Source: JACQFZ01 sp041485885 (GTDB lineage: Bacteria; Pseudomonadota; Gammaproteobacteria; Acidiferrobacterales; Sulfurifustaceae). From it: DNA of 64,000 bases. The notes under the pieces were generated by a model, which saw only the letters and a list, made by a program, of their open reading frames with translations, was not told where the DNA came from and made no database searches. Position numbers and translations under genes: made by a program. The first letter of the stretch is position 1. Every line of letters starts with the position of its first letter. The stretch spans positions 1 through 64,000 of the forward strand of contig JBGPKL010000001.1 in assembly GCA_041485885.1 (NCBI GenBank), in the 5' to 3' direction. Positions 44,143-53,485 of the stretch are shown here, one piece after another.

Positions 44143-45498
44143 TTATGTGGTCAATATCCGCAACAGATTGTTATAGTCTTCGTGTACTCGGGGATCTTTT
44201 TTTACTAGCTCACTAATCTTTCGACACGCATGTAGGACGGTTGTGTGGTCACGTCCACCAAAGGCTTCACCGATTTGGGGTAAACTATGATCTGTCAGTT
44301 CTTTAGCAATCGCCATGGCAATTTGGCGTGGTCGTGTAACCTGCCTTGAGCGGTCCTTTGCATGCAGATCAGATATGCGGATCTTAAAGTACTCAGCCAC
44401 AGTTTTTTGAATATTATTTATTGTTACTAAGCGCTCCTGAAAACTCAGTAGGTCCTTTAGACTGTCTGCGGCAAGTTCAGTATCCACAACTCGCCCAGTA
44501 AAGAAGGCGCTAGCAAGCACGCGGCGCAGCGCACCTTCAAGCTCACGTACGTTGGAGCGCACGCGCTTGGCAATAAAGAAAGCAACATCTTCCGTCAGCT
44601 CAACCCCCTCCTGCTTCGCTTTGTTGATCAAAATTGCCACGCGGGTTTCCAACTCTGGTGGTTCAATAGAGACGGTGAGACCAGACCCAAACCGTGAGAT
44701 AAGTCGCTCTTCGACACCCGTTAGTTCTTTTGGGAAACGATCGGCGGTAATGATGACTTGCCGGCCAGCCTCTACTAACGCATTGAATGTATGGAAAAAC
44801 TCTTCCTGCGAGCGTTCTTTGCCAACAAAGAATTGAATATCATCGATCAATAGAGCGTCGAGACCACGGTAGAGCCGCTTGAAGTCGTTGATCGTGTTGT
44901 GCTGTAGAGCTTTAACCATGTCAGCGACAAAGCGCTCGGAGTGAAGATATGCGATATTGGCATCAGCCCGACGGACAAGCATCAGATTACCCGCCGCCTG
45001 CATTAGGTGTGTTTTCCCCAGCCCAACACCACCGTAAATAAAGAGAGGGTTGTAAGACATGCCCGGGTTCTCACCTACTTGCCGCGCCGCGGCGCGAGCT
45101 ACTTGGTTTGATTTACCTTCCACGTGGGTCTCAAAAGTGAATTCTGGATTCAACCGTCCCAACATTGGAGCACGCTTACGGTTACCCTCAAGTGATCGTG
45201 AAGATGTAGTAGTAGAGTCCGTGTTCCCGAAGCGTCGTATTTGGCTTCCGACCTCGATCAGCACTTTTGGTGCAGCGATGTTGCTGTATTCGCCGACAAG
45301 TTCGCCAATGCGCCCCATAAAACGGTCGCGCACCCATTCCATGACGAAGCGATTCGGCGCAAGCAGCCGAAGCGATTCACCCTCCTGCACGGGCTGAAGC
45401 GGGCGTATCCACGTATTGAATTGCTGCGGAGACAGTTCTTCCTCAAGACGGCCGAGGCATTTATCCCAAAGCGGCATCTGTGGCACTACAGCGCTCAT
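44143..45498 (-). CDS. dnaA: Chromosomal replication initiator DnaA
   Basis: A 451-residue initiator. N-terminal domain I (LWDKCLGRLEEELSPQQFNTWIRPLQ), linker, AAA+ domain III with Walker A GGVGLGKTHLMQA and Walker B LLIDDIQFFVGKE, RFGSGL box, and domain IV with the DNA-binding signature GGRDHTTVLHA. The ATG at 45498 (MSAVVPQMPLW) fits the family start; the frame is open 183 bases more but those residues are unlike DnaA. Divergent from rpmH. Confidence 0.96.
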   Translation of the reverse strand: MSAVVPQMPLWDKCLGRLEEELSPQQFNTWIRPLQPVQEGESLRLLAPNRFVMEWVRDRFMGRIGELVGEYSNIAAPKVLIEVGSQIRRFGNTDSTTTSSRSLEGNRKRAPMLGRLNPEFTFETHVEGKSNQVARAAARQVGENPGMSYNPLFIYGGVGLGKTHLMQAAGNLMLVRRADANIAYLHSERFVADMVKALQHNTINDFKRLYRGLDALLIDDIQFFVGKERSQEEFFHTFNALVEAGRQVIITADRFPKELTGVEERLISRFGSGLTVSIEPPELETRVAILINKAKQEGVELTEDVAFFIAKRVRSNVRELEGALRRVLASAFFTGRVVDTELAADSLKDLLSFQERLVTINNIQKTVAEYFKIRISDLHAKDRSRQVTRPRQIAMAIAKELTDHSLPQIGEAFGGRDHTTVLHACRKISELVKKDPRVHEDYNNLLRILTT

Positions 45499-45603
45499 GG
45501 CGATTGGGTGCAGGTGCAGGAGAGACGGCGAGTCTAGCTGTTCGGCTCGCGTCGTTCCAGAGCGTGAAGTAGTGGGAAGCGCACTCGGCCGAACGCGTTG
45601 GAT

Positions 45604-45632
45604 TTGACAATGCCGCGCGGAAGAAATAAGTT
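45604..45632 (+). promoter_or_regulatory. Probable promoter of rpmH-rnpA
   Basis: A perfect -35 TTGACA (45604-45609), 17-base spacer, and TAAGTT (45627-45632) as a weaker -10, ending 51 bases before rpmH. Confidence 0.5.
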
Positions 45633-45683
45633 TGCGCGCCCAACAACAAGTACCGCGGCGCGGTAACAATCGAGAGAGCACGT

Positions 45684-45818
45684 ATGAAACGCACTTATCA
45701 ACCCGGAGTGCTCAAACGAAAGCGCACGCACGGTTTCCGGGCCCGAATGCGCACTGTCGGTGGTCGCGCCGTTATCAACGCTCGTCGCGCGAAGGGCCGA
45801 GCACGTCTGAGCGCGTAG
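45684..45818 (+). CDS. rpmH: Ribosomal protein bL34
   Basis: A 44-residue, very basic protein: MKRTYQPGVLKRKRTHGFRA at the start, then RMRTVGGRAVINARRAKGR and RLSA at the end, which is bL34 in full. It is a component of the large ribosomal subunit. GAGAGAG precedes the ATG. Opens rpmH-rnpA-yidD-yidC-mnmE. In other bacteria rpmH-dnaA divergence often flanks the origin, but no origin features lie between them here. Confidence 0.97.
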   Translation: MKRTYQPGVLKRKRTHGFRARMRTVGGRAVINARRAKGRARLSA

Positions 45819-45822
45819 CCCT

Positions 45823-46185
45823 TTGACGCGCGGGCCCCTTGGGCTGCCGCACACACGGCGTCTCGGCCGACCGGCGGACTTCGACGCGGTCCGCCGAGGT
45901 GGTCTAAAAACGCGCGATCCGTTCTTTCTTGTAACCGCAGCGAGGCGCGATGGTAGCGCGCGCATCGGTGTAGTCGTATCGCGGCGTGTTTCAACGAAGG
46001 CGGTAACACGCAACCGCATTAAGCGACAAATAAGAGAATCTTTTCGTACGCACCAAATAATGTTGCAGGGTCTCGATATAGTAGCGGTCGCGCAACCCGC
46101 CGCAGCTGCGGCCGATAATGCTACGCTCGCCGGTTCGCTGGGCGCCCATTGGCAACGTTTGGTTCCGAAATGCGGCAACTCCTAA
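45823..46185 (+). CDS. rnpA: Ribonuclease P protein component
   Basis: A 120-residue basic protein, the partner of RNase P RNA in 5' processing of tRNAs. RLGRPADFDAVRRGG near the start and the RNR motif VTRNRIKRQIRESFR are diagnostic. A TTG start at 45823 follows the rpmH stop by four bases; no ATG is available. The C-terminal end overlaps the start of yidD. Confidence 0.93.
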   Translation: MTRGPLGLPHTRRLGRPADFDAVRRGGLKTRDPFFLVTAARRDGSARIGVVVSRRVSTKAVTRNRIKRQIRESFRTHQIMLQGLDIVAVAQPAAAAADNATLAGSLGAHWQRLVPKCGNS

Positions 46186-46406
46186 CCGCGCTTTTGACGG
46201 TATATCGCTACGCGCTTAGCCCTCTTGTGGGGCCCCACTGTCGTTTTTATCCCAGCTGCTCGACCTACGCGATCGAAGCCCTGAGCTCGTATGGGGTGAT
46301 GCGCGGCGGACTACTTGCGATTCAACGCGTGGCCCGTTGCCATCCCTGGCACCCGGGTGGCTTCGATCCAGTGCCACCGACGGGCTCGCTAAACCGCCAT
46401 GGATAA
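46170..46406 (+). CDS. yidD: Membrane protein insertion efficiency factor YidD
   Basis: A 78-residue YidD. The block YRYALSPLVGPHCRFYPSCS followed by TYAIEALSSYGV and RVARCHPWHPGGFDPVP carries the three conserved cysteines of the family. It assists YidC-dependent membrane insertion at the inner face of the inner membrane. ATG 46170 is chosen (MRQLLTALLTVYRY); ATG 46149 is possible. Overlaps rnpA by 16 bases and yidC by 8. Confidence 0.94.
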   Translation: MRQLLTALLTVYRYALSPLVGPHCRFYPSCSTYAIEALSSYGVMRGGLLAIQRVARCHPWHPGGFDPVPPTGSLNRHG

Positions 46407-48039
46407 CTATCGCCTCATCCTGCTGCTGGCGTTGGGGCTTATCCTGGTGTCGCTATGGCAGGCCTGGCAGGAAGACCAACAAGTACGGCACCCGACCGCT
46501 GATTCTGCGCCCACGGAAACAGCTTCGAAACCAAGCGCGCAATCGGGTGGCGCACCCGCGCTGCCGAACACGTCTGCGACCGGCTCCACGCCCGCGGCTG
46601 CAGAGGTCGAGAGCGGTCAGCGGATCATCGTGACCACCGATGTCGTGCGCGCGGAAATCGACACGCTCGGCGGCGACCTGCGGGGTCTAGGGCTATTACG
46701 ACATTCCGTGTCAGTTGATCGCCCAGGCGAGCTGTTTCCGCTGCTCCAAGAATCCGATAAAGATTTTTTTATCGCGCAGTCGGACCTGATTCGTCCTGGA
46801 ACGAAGTGCTTCGCCGACAAAGTCAAATACTCAGCCGAGACGACCCGTTACGCGCTCGGATCGGAAACGAACGAGTTACGAGTGCCGCTTTCGTGGCGAG
46901 CACCGGACGGCGTACGACATACGAAGACCTTCATCTTCCAGCGCGGGGCCTATGTCATCGATGTCGAATATTCAATCGATAACCGGACCGCAAAAGACTG
47001 GAGCGGGTTTTTTTGCGGGCAGTTCCAGCATTCCTACGTTGAAAAAGGCGGAATGTTTTCTCTTCCGACCTATACCGGCGGCGCGATCTATACGGCTGAG
47101 AACAAATATCGAAAAATTCCGTTCGACGATATGGCTAAGCCGTTGAGCGTCGAAACAACGGGCGGGTGGGTTGCAATGCTGCGGCATTATTTTGTCGCCG
47201 CCTGGATTCCGGAAGCGAACGACCGCGGTCAGTTCTATAGCTATGCGCTTCTGCCGAATCAGCGGTACGTAATCGGCGTGATCGATATAACACCGACCAC
47301 TGTTGCACCGGGACGAACTGGGCGTGTGCACGCACGGCTCTACGCAGGGCCGAAAGAGCAGAACCGGCTAGCGGAGATCGCTCCGGGCCTAGAGCTCACC
47401 GTCGACTACGGTTGGTTGACCGTCATCTCCGCGCCGCTCTTCTGGTTGCTGTCCTGGATTCATCGCTGGGTCGGCAACTGGGGATGGTCGATTATTATTT
47501 TGACGGTGCTGATCAAGCTCGCGTTTTATCCACTGTCGGCGACGAGTTACAAGTCGATGGCGCAGATGAAAAAGCTGCAACCCAAAATGCAGAGCTTGAA
47601 GGAGCGCCATGGCGAAGATCGTCAGAAGCTCAATCAGGCGATGATGGAGCTGTACAAGACCGAGCGCATCAATCCGCTCGGCGGCTGTTTGCCCATTGTG
47701 ATTCAGATTCCGGTGTTCATCGCGCTTTATTGGGTGTTGCTCGAGAGCGTCGAGATGCGCCAAGCACCGTTCGTGCTATGGATCCGGGATCTTTCGAGTC
47801 CTGATCCTTATTTTGTCTTACCGATCGTGATGGGCATTACCATGTACGCGCAGCAATTGCTGAACCCACAGCCGCCAGACCCGGTGCAGCGCCGCATTTT
47901 TATGATCATGCCAGTGGCATTCACGGCGATGTTTCTGTTTTTCCCAGCCGGTCTCGTGCTTTACTGGGTAGTCAACAATATTTTGTCGATTCTGCAACAA
48001 TGGCGCATCAATCAGGTAATAGTCGCGAAGGGCAATTGA
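46399..48039 (+). CDS. yidC: Membrane protein insertase YidC
   Basis: A 546-residue insertase (E. coli 548 aa). N-terminal membrane helix (RLILLLALGLILVSLW), a large periplasmic domain (residues about 60-340), then the conserved five-helix core: LTVISAPLFWLLSWIHRWVGNWGWSIIILT in pieces, the coiled loop MKKLQPKMQSLKERHGEDRQ, CLPIVIQIPVFIALYWVLLES, and a basic C-terminus. It inserts proteins, for example subunits a and c of the nearby ATP synthase, in the inner membrane. Ends 10 bases before mnmE. Confidence 0.96.
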   Translation: MDNYRLILLLALGLILVSLWQAWQEDQQVRHPTADSAPTETASKPSAQSGGAPALPNTSATGSTPAAAEVESGQRIIVTTDVVRAEIDTLGGDLRGLGLLRHSVSVDRPGELFPLLQESDKDFFIAQSDLIRPGTKCFADKVKYSAETTRYALGSETNELRVPLSWRAPDGVRHTKTFIFQRGAYVIDVEYSIDNRTAKDWSGFFCGQFQHSYVEKGGMFSLPTYTGGAIYTAENKYRKIPFDDMAKPLSVETTGGWVAMLRHYFVAAWIPEANDRGQFYSYALLPNQRYVIGVIDITPTTVAPGRTGRVHARLYAGPKEQNRLAEIAPGLELTVDYGWLTVISAPLFWLLSWIHRWVGNWGWSIIILTVLIKLAFYPLSATSYKSMAQMKKLQPKMQSLKERHGEDRQKLNQAMMELYKTERINPLGGCLPIVIQIPVFIALYWVLLESVEMRQAPFVLWIRDLSSPDPYFVLPIVMGITMYAQQLLNPQPPDPVQRRIFMIMPVAFTAMFLFFPAGLVLYWVVNNILSILQQWRINQVIVAKGN

Positions 48040-48049
48040 TTTTCCGACC

Positions 48050-49399
48050 GTGAAAGCTTCCGCTACCATCGCCGCCTTGGCCACGCCGCCGGGGCTGGGT
48101 GGAATCGCGGTGGTGCGTGTCTCGGGTTCGCTAGTTCCGCACATTGCGCGCGCGGTTTTGGGTGACGTGCCGCCACCTCGACACGCCGTGTGGTGCAAGT
48201 TTCTTGATGCCGAGCGCCGCGCGTTAGATCACGGTCTCGCACTGTTCTTTCCAGCCCCGCATTCCTTTACCGGCGAAGACGTGCTCGAGCTGCATGCGCA
48301 CGGCGCGCCCGTTGTGATCGACATGTTGCTCAAACGTGTCGTTGCGCTTGATGCTCGATTGGCGCGACCGGGAGAGTTTTCCGAGCGCGCGTTTCTAAAC
48401 GGCAAGATCGATCTCGCTCAAGCCGAGGCGATCGCCGATCTCATCAACGCAGGTTCCGAGGCTGCCGCGCGTTCGGCGTTGCGGTCAGTGGCGGGGGAGT
48501 TTTCGCGACGCGTGCACTCGATCGTGAACGATCTGGTTCGACTGCGGACCTATGTGGAAGCGGCGATCGACTTTCCGGACGAGGAAATCGACTTTCTCCA
48601 AGACGCCCGCGTATCGTCGGAGCTCTCAGCGCTCGTCGAACGCCTCGATACGCTTCTCGCCGAGACGCAACAGGGTTGCTTGTTGCAAGCGGGGATCACG
48701 GTCGTGCTCGCCGGCGTGCCGAACGCGGGCAAGTCGAGTTTGTTGAATGCGCTCGCGGCGGAAGACGCTGCCATCGTGAGCCCGATACCTGGCACGACAC
48801 GGGATATCGTGCGCGCGCGCATACATCTGGACGGTATGCCGGTGCACGTACTCGATACCGCAGGGCTTCGAACGAGTAGCGATCCGATCGAGCGAGAAGG
48901 CGTGGAGCGCGCTCGCGCCGCCATGGCGCGCGCGGACCGTGTATTGTTGGTGGTCGACGACAGCTTGCGTGCTGAATCTTCGGTAGACGAATTGTCGCGG
49001 TTCTTGCCGACCGGGGTTTCCGTCACTACCGTCTACAACAAAATCGATCTAACCGGGCGCGCGCCCGGATCGCTGGGAGCAAACGAGAGCGCGGCCCTCT
49101 GCGTATCGGCGAAAACCGGCGCTGGGATCGACGCGCTGCGCGCACACCTCAAGCAATGCATGGGTTTTCAAGCGGCGGGCGAGGGGGGTTTCATTGCCCG
49201 CCGCCGGCATCTCCTCGCCATCGAACAAGCGCGCGCCGGCGTGGAGCGCGGCCGAACGGAGCTTGCGGATCATCGAGCGGGCGAGTTGCTCGCGGAGGAG
49301 TTGCGACGCGCGCAGCAGCAGCTGGGCGAAATTACCGGCGAGTTTACCTCGGAGGATTTGCTCGGGCGCATTTTCGCGAGCTTTTGCATCGGAAAGTAG
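48050..49399 (+). CDS. mnmE: tRNA modification GTPase MnmE
   Basis: A 449-residue GTPase that, with MnmG, adds the cmnm5/nm5 group to wobble uridine of tRNAs. N-terminal folate-binding domain (TIAALATPPGLGGIAVVRVSG), helical domain and a G domain with GVPNAGKSSLLNAL, switch DTAGLR, NKIDL; the C-terminal FCIGK holds the essential cysteine. Begins with GTG at 48050. MnmG is encoded 4 kb away beyond the MoxR trio. Confidence 0.96.
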   Translation: MKASATIAALATPPGLGGIAVVRVSGSLVPHIARAVLGDVPPPRHAVWCKFLDAERRALDHGLALFFPAPHSFTGEDVLELHAHGAPVVIDMLLKRVVALDARLARPGEFSERAFLNGKIDLAQAEAIADLINAGSEAAARSALRSVAGEFSRRVHSIVNDLVRLRTYVEAAIDFPDEEIDFLQDARVSSELSALVERLDTLLAETQQGCLLQAGITVVLAGVPNAGKSSLLNALAAEDAAIVSPIPGTTRDIVRARIHLDGMPVHVLDTAGLRTSSDPIEREGVERARAAMARADRVLLVVDDSLRAESSVDELSRFLPTGVSVTTVYNKIDLTGRAPGSLGANESAALCVSAKTGAGIDALRAHLKQCMGFQAAGEGGFIARRRHLLAIEQARAGVERGRTELADHRAGELLAEELRRAQQQLGEITGEFTSEDLLGRIFASFCIGK

Positions 49400-49442
49400 T
49401 TTGCTGTGCGTGCCCCGAATCCCGAAAGTTCTTTCGCGGGCG

Positions 49443-51434
49443 CTAGGCTCGAGGCCGGAAGGCGCGCACCGCGCGCGCAAACGATCGAAGCTCCGCGGCG
49501 CCCGCGGCGCGACCATATCGCAACGCGACGTACAAACTCGTGATTTCGTCGATCACAGCAGCCCAATCTTGGCGCTCGGTTCGGGCGCGCACGCTTAGCG
49601 CGACAGGTCCTTCGGCGTCGGCGCGCGCAATGCCGGCGCGCGCGAGCTTGCGACAGTATTTTTCGTACAGATGGAGCACCGCATCGCGTGGTCGACGCCG
49701 CCGAAGCTGAAGCAGGGCGTAAAGCAGTACGAGCTGCACGAGAATTGCCACCATCGCGGGCACGGACCAATCTGTAAGCCCGATTCGAGCGAGAAACTGC
49801 GCTTGGCGTTCGAGCGTGTAGTCTCCGACCCATAGATACCACGAGAAATTGACGTAGTCCCAGGCCAACCGTGTGCGCAACCACGTGCGATCCAGCCACG
49901 GGAGTTGAATGGCGCGCAGCACCGCGTCGGCAGCCGCGTTCAGTGGTAGTCCTTGTGAGTTCAAACGGCGCATGCCGTCGATACCGTACTCGATGCGCGA
50001 AGGAGCGACGGCAGCCGTGGGATCCACGCGCGCCCAACCGACTTCATTCAGCCAGACTTCCGCCCAAGCATGTGCGTCGGATTGGCGCACAATCAGGTAA
50101 TTGCCAGCGGGGTTGTAGATACCGCCCTGGTAACCGACGACGACGCGAGCCGGCACGCCGGTAGCGCGCATCAGCGTTACAAACGCGGCCGCATAGTGTT
50201 CGCAGTAGCCGCGGCGCGTTTCGAACAAAAATTCGTCGACCGGATCGCGTCCGAGCCGAGGCGGCGTCAGCGTGTAAACGAAGGACTCCGTGTTGAAATG
50301 AGCGAGTGCCGATCGCACGATATCGGCGTCGTTCCGCGAGCCGGCGCGCCACGTACCCGCGAGCCGGCGCACACGTTCACTGATGGAAACCGGAAGCGCC
50401 AAGGCGCGGCGGCGCTCGATTCCGTCAAGCGCACCGGTTCGATAGCGCGTGTAGGAAACGAAATCGTAGGTCTGGCGCTCGCGCCGCAGACGGGGCGCCT
50501 CGTAGATGAAACCCGCGCGCACCTGCACCGTGCTCGGCGCACCGAGGGGTAAATCCAGTACCGGCAACCATGGCTTGTCGTTCGGTTCAACGACGACCCG
50601 GTAGCTGACGGAATTTTGCGGCGCACGCAACACACTCGGCGAAGTAAATGTCGGACCCTCCTGCCACGCGCGCCCATCGCTATCCCAGAAAACACGCACG
50701 CGCCAATACAACTCGCTGTTGGGGGGCACGGACTTTTCGAAGTAAGCCCGAAACGCGGGTTCATCCGATGTATTCAGAGCGCTGATGTTTCCCGGCCGCA
50801 TCTCATCCGGCATCCCCATGATCCCGGTGGCCTCGGAGGTTTGCAGCGCCCAAACGGCGTCGGGCAAGCGCGGGAACAACAGATACGCCACCAGCATGAG
50901 CGGCAGGGCTTGCGCGACGAGCACGGCAGCGAGTCGAGCGACAGCCACTGGCGCCAACGCGGGCTGCTGCAATCGCACGAACGCCGCCGTTACCGCCACG
51001 ACGCCGGCCAGTGTGTAAAGCCCGAGCAGCAACGAGTTGTCGTACAAGAACGTTCCCAGGATTATCAGCAGCAGCAACATCGCTGCCAGCGCTGCGTCGC
51101 GCAACGAGCGCAGCTCCAGCAGCTTGAGGCCGGTGAGCAGCACCAACAGCGACACACCCGGCTCGCGTCCAAGCAACGTGCCGAAATAGCGCTGAACCGC
51201 GATGACCGCCGTCACCGCAAGTACCCACCGTAGCCAACGCCCAGGCTGCGGCCAGTGCCAGTGTGTATGTAGGAATCGCCACGCGACGGCGGCGATGTAG
51301 CCGCCGCTCACCCAGAAGGGGAGTTCGCGTATCAGCGGGGCGACTACCAGCAACGCGGCGCCAACCAACCAGTCCGCGGCCGTGGGCGCGGGGACGGAAG
51401 ATTCAGCGAAGGAGGTCAGCGGTCGGATCTTCAC
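49443..51434 (-). CDS. DUF3488 / transglutaminase-like membrane protein (TgpA family)
   Basis: A 663-residue inner-membrane protein. About six N-terminal helices (DUF3488, residues 1-200), a large periplasmic transglutaminase-like domain with the catalytic triad in RRGYCEHYAAAFVTLMRATG (Cys), SDAHAWAEVWL (His) and VGWARVDPTAAVAPS (Asp), then a further helix (VPAMVAILVQLVLLYALLQL) and a cytoplasmic DUF4129-like tail. TgpA of Pseudomonas aeruginosa is the relative. Substrate unknown. Overlaps the DUF58 gene by four bases; last of moxR-DUF58-tgpA. Confidence 0.9.
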   Translation of the reverse strand: MKIRPLTSFAESSVPAPTAADWLVGAALLVVAPLIRELPFWVSGGYIAAVAWRFLHTHWHWPQPGRWLRWVLAVTAVIAVQRYFGTLLGREPGVSLLVLLTGLKLLELRSLRDAALAAMLLLLIILGTFLYDNSLLLGLYTLAGVVAVTAAFVRLQQPALAPVAVARLAAVLVAQALPLMLVAYLLFPRLPDAVWALQTSEATGIMGMPDEMRPGNISALNTSDEPAFRAYFEKSVPPNSELYWRVRVFWDSDGRAWQEGPTFTSPSVLRAPQNSVSYRVVVEPNDKPWLPVLDLPLGAPSTVQVRAGFIYEAPRLRRERQTYDFVSYTRYRTGALDGIERRRALALPVSISERVRRLAGTWRAGSRNDADIVRSALAHFNTESFVYTLTPPRLGRDPVDEFLFETRRGYCEHYAAAFVTLMRATGVPARVVVGYQGGIYNPAGNYLIVRQSDAHAWAEVWLNEVGWARVDPTAAVAPSRIEYGIDGMRRLNSQGLPLNAAADAVLRAIQLPWLDRTWLRTRLAWDYVNFSWYLWVGDYTLERQAQFLARIGLTDWSVPAMVAILVQLVLLYALLQLRRRRPRDAVLHLYEKYCRKLARAGIARADAEGPVALSVRARTERQDWAAVIDEITSLYVALRYGRAAGAAELRSFARAVRAFRPRA

Positions 51435-52402
51435 GGAGGAGGTTCGTATAGAGCGAGGCGTTCCAGGCAGCGATCGCGATGCGATTCGCCAATGTCGGGT
51501 GCGACCGTGAACCCGGGCAAACTCATTCCGTAGGCGATCCCCTGCTGCTCCGCCATGAGTACCCAGCGACAGAGCAGGCTCAAGCGCCCTTCATCACCAA
51601 CCAATGGCAGCCTGTTCCATTCGAGCCATACAATCTGACCGGCCGGCGCAACGAACTCCTTCGTGTGCCAGCCGTGTCCGGCGGCAACCTTTTTCCACGC
51701 GACTCGTTGAGCCGGATCGCCTTGCCGGTACTCGCGCAGTCCGGCGAAGTCCTCGCTTTCCGTGCTCCGGCTGGCCTCTGGTCCGGTTAGCATCCCCGGG
51801 GTTTCGGGGAGCGGTTGCGGAGAGGCGGGTCGCGGGTATACCAAGCAACGCATCGGCAGAACCAGCGAGCGCGACCACGCGCGCCACAACCCGAGCGGAA
51901 AACGGGTGCGAAACGTCATCGGCGGCGCGGCGAGATATCCGCGCCGGGTCGTCGGCGTCGCGAGATCGATGGCCGTCGTTCCGCGTGCCGGCACATCGAA
52001 CCTACGCGTCTGGCCGGCAGCCGATACCTCGACCGCCCGCCGCACTAAGTCGCCATCGTTGTGCGCGATGACGGTGAACGTAGCGAATGCTCCCGCGAAA
52101 ACGGACGGGGCCGGACCCGCGGAGAGCCGTAGCCGCGAGACATTACGATGCGTATGGAGGATTGCCACCACCGCGATTGCCGCGAGCAGGAAAGCGAGCG
52201 CGTACGCGAGGCCGTTCGAGTAATTGACGGCCGCGACGAGCATGACGCCCAGCATCGCGCCGTAATAAAGACCTTCGCGAGTCGGAAGGATATAAAGAGA
52301 ACGTCTCTCCAACACGAGGTGCACGTGGGTATCGGAGGCGGTAACCGGCGCGCGGCGTCGCGCGACGAATCGAAAGAGGCTTAGTGATGCTTCTCTTAAC
52401 AT
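51431..52402 (-). CDS. DUF58 domain protein
   Basis: A 323-residue membrane-associated protein with two N-terminal helices (GLYYGAMLGVMLVAAVNYSNGLAYALAFLLAAIAVVAIL in part) and the DUF58 core, including ESEDFAGLREYRQGDPAQRVAWK, the family signature. DUF58 proteins resemble vWA-type proteins and pair with MoxR ATPases. The ATG at 52402 (MLREASLSLF) is chosen, as the frame above runs into moxR. Middle gene of the trio, 25 bases after moxR. Confidence 0.9.
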   Translation of the reverse strand: MLREASLSLFRFVARRRAPVTASDTHVHLVLERRSLYILPTREGLYYGAMLGVMLVAAVNYSNGLAYALAFLLAAIAVVAILHTHRNVSRLRLSAGPAPSVFAGAFATFTVIAHNDGDLVRRAVEVSAAGQTRRFDVPARGTTAIDLATPTTRRGYLAAPPMTFRTRFPLGLWRAWSRSLVLPMRCLVYPRPASPQPLPETPGMLTGPEASRSTESEDFAGLREYRQGDPAQRVAWKKVAAGHGWHTKEFVAPAGQIVWLEWNRLPLVGDEGRLSLLCRWVLMAEQQGIAYGMSLPGFTVAPDIGESHRDRCLERLALYEPPP

Positions 52403-52427
52403 CCGATCGCGGGCTGCCACACGCTTG

Positions 52428-53369
52428 CTACGGAACCGGTACCGTTCTGAGGAGGGTTTCGATCGCGTCCACTCGCGCCTCGGCGGCGAGGCGCACGCGA
52501 TGGCCAACGACAGCATCCGCCACCGCTTGCACATCTTCGGGGAGTACCAGATCGCGACCGGCGATCAGCGCCCAGGCGCGCGCGGCCCGCAGTAACGCCA
52601 GTCCACCGCGCGGACTCAATCCGACGGCAAGCGCCGGGCTCTCGCGCGTTGCCGCGATCAGTGCCTGAATATAATCGAGCAGCGCATCAGACGCGTGCAG
52701 ATGCGTTGCCTGCTGCTGGAGCGCCAGCAGCGCCGTCGCGTCGATGACGCCCGGAAGCGATGCCAGCACGTCGCGCCGATCACGGCCCTTGAGTAACGCG
52801 CGCTCGGCGCGGCTGTCGGGATAACCGAGCTCGATGCGCATCAGAAAGCGGTCGAGCTGCGATTCCGGCAACGGATAGGTGCCGATCAAGTGATGCGGAT
52901 TCTGCGTCGCAATGACGAAGAAAGGTTCGGGAAGTTTCAACGTGGTTCCATCGCTGGTGACTTGCCGTTCTTCCATCGCCTCGAGAAGCGCGCTCTGGGT
53001 CTTCGGCGTCGCGCGATTGATCTCGTCCGCTAGCACGAGCTGCGCGAACACGGGGCCGCGATGAAATTGAAATTGGCGCGATTCGGGTTGATAGATGGAG
53101 ACGCCGAGGATATCGGCCGGCAGCAGATCGCTCGTAAACTGAATGCGCTTGAAGTCGAGTCCGAGCACGTGAGCGAGCACGTGAGCGAGCGTAGTCTTGC
53201 CTACGCCCGGCAGATCCTCGATCAGCAGATGTCCGCGCGCGAGCAGGCACGCCACCGCGAGGCGGATCTGCTGCTCCTTTCCCAGGACGACTTGTGCGAT
53301 CGTCTCGATGACGTTACGCACCAGACGTTGCGCGCTTATCGTTGTGATCGGAATCGGGCTGGGCTGCAT
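52428..53369 (-). CDS. MoxR-type AAA+ ATPase
   Basis: A 313-residue AAA+ protein: VVLGKEQQIRLAVACLLARGHLLIEDLPGVGKTTL (Walker A GVGKTT; shown here in motifs only), QFTSDLLPADILGVSIYQ, VLADEINRATPKTQSALLEAMEE (Walker B), sensor VIATQNPHHLIGTYPLPESQLDRF and a C-terminal lid domain. MoxR proteins act as chaperone-like remodellers, often with vWA/DUF58 partners. First gene of the minus-strand trio. Confidence 0.94.
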   Translation of the reverse strand: MQPSPIPITTISAQRLVRNVIETIAQVVLGKEQQIRLAVACLLARGHLLIEDLPGVGKTTLAHVLAHVLGLDFKRIQFTSDLLPADILGVSIYQPESRQFQFHRGPVFAQLVLADEINRATPKTQSALLEAMEERQVTSDGTTLKLPEPFFVIATQNPHHLIGTYPLPESQLDRFLMRIELGYPDSRAERALLKGRDRRDVLASLPGVIDATALLALQQQATHLHASDALLDYIQALIAATRESPALAVGLSPRGGLALLRAARAWALIAGRDLVLPEDVQAVADAVVGHRVRLAAEARVDAIETLLRTVPVP

Positions 53370-53485
53370 GCAGGCTCCGTGGCTTATCGGTGTTTACGCC
53401 TAATTCTAGCAACCGGGCGGAACGCAGCTTACCGCGCAGAAATGCCGGGTGTTATCATGCGGCGACGCGAGATTCCTCTTTGATT

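Noticed and set aside
45499..45683. oriC in the rpmH-dnaA gap
   Set aside because: The gap is GC-rich, with no DnaA-box-like nonamers; it appears to hold promoters only.
53163..53186. A 12-bp exact tandem repeat inside moxR
   Set aside because: It encodes AHVLAHVL, and the protein keeps the normal MoxR length there, so it is chance similarity of two helical turns, not an insertion.
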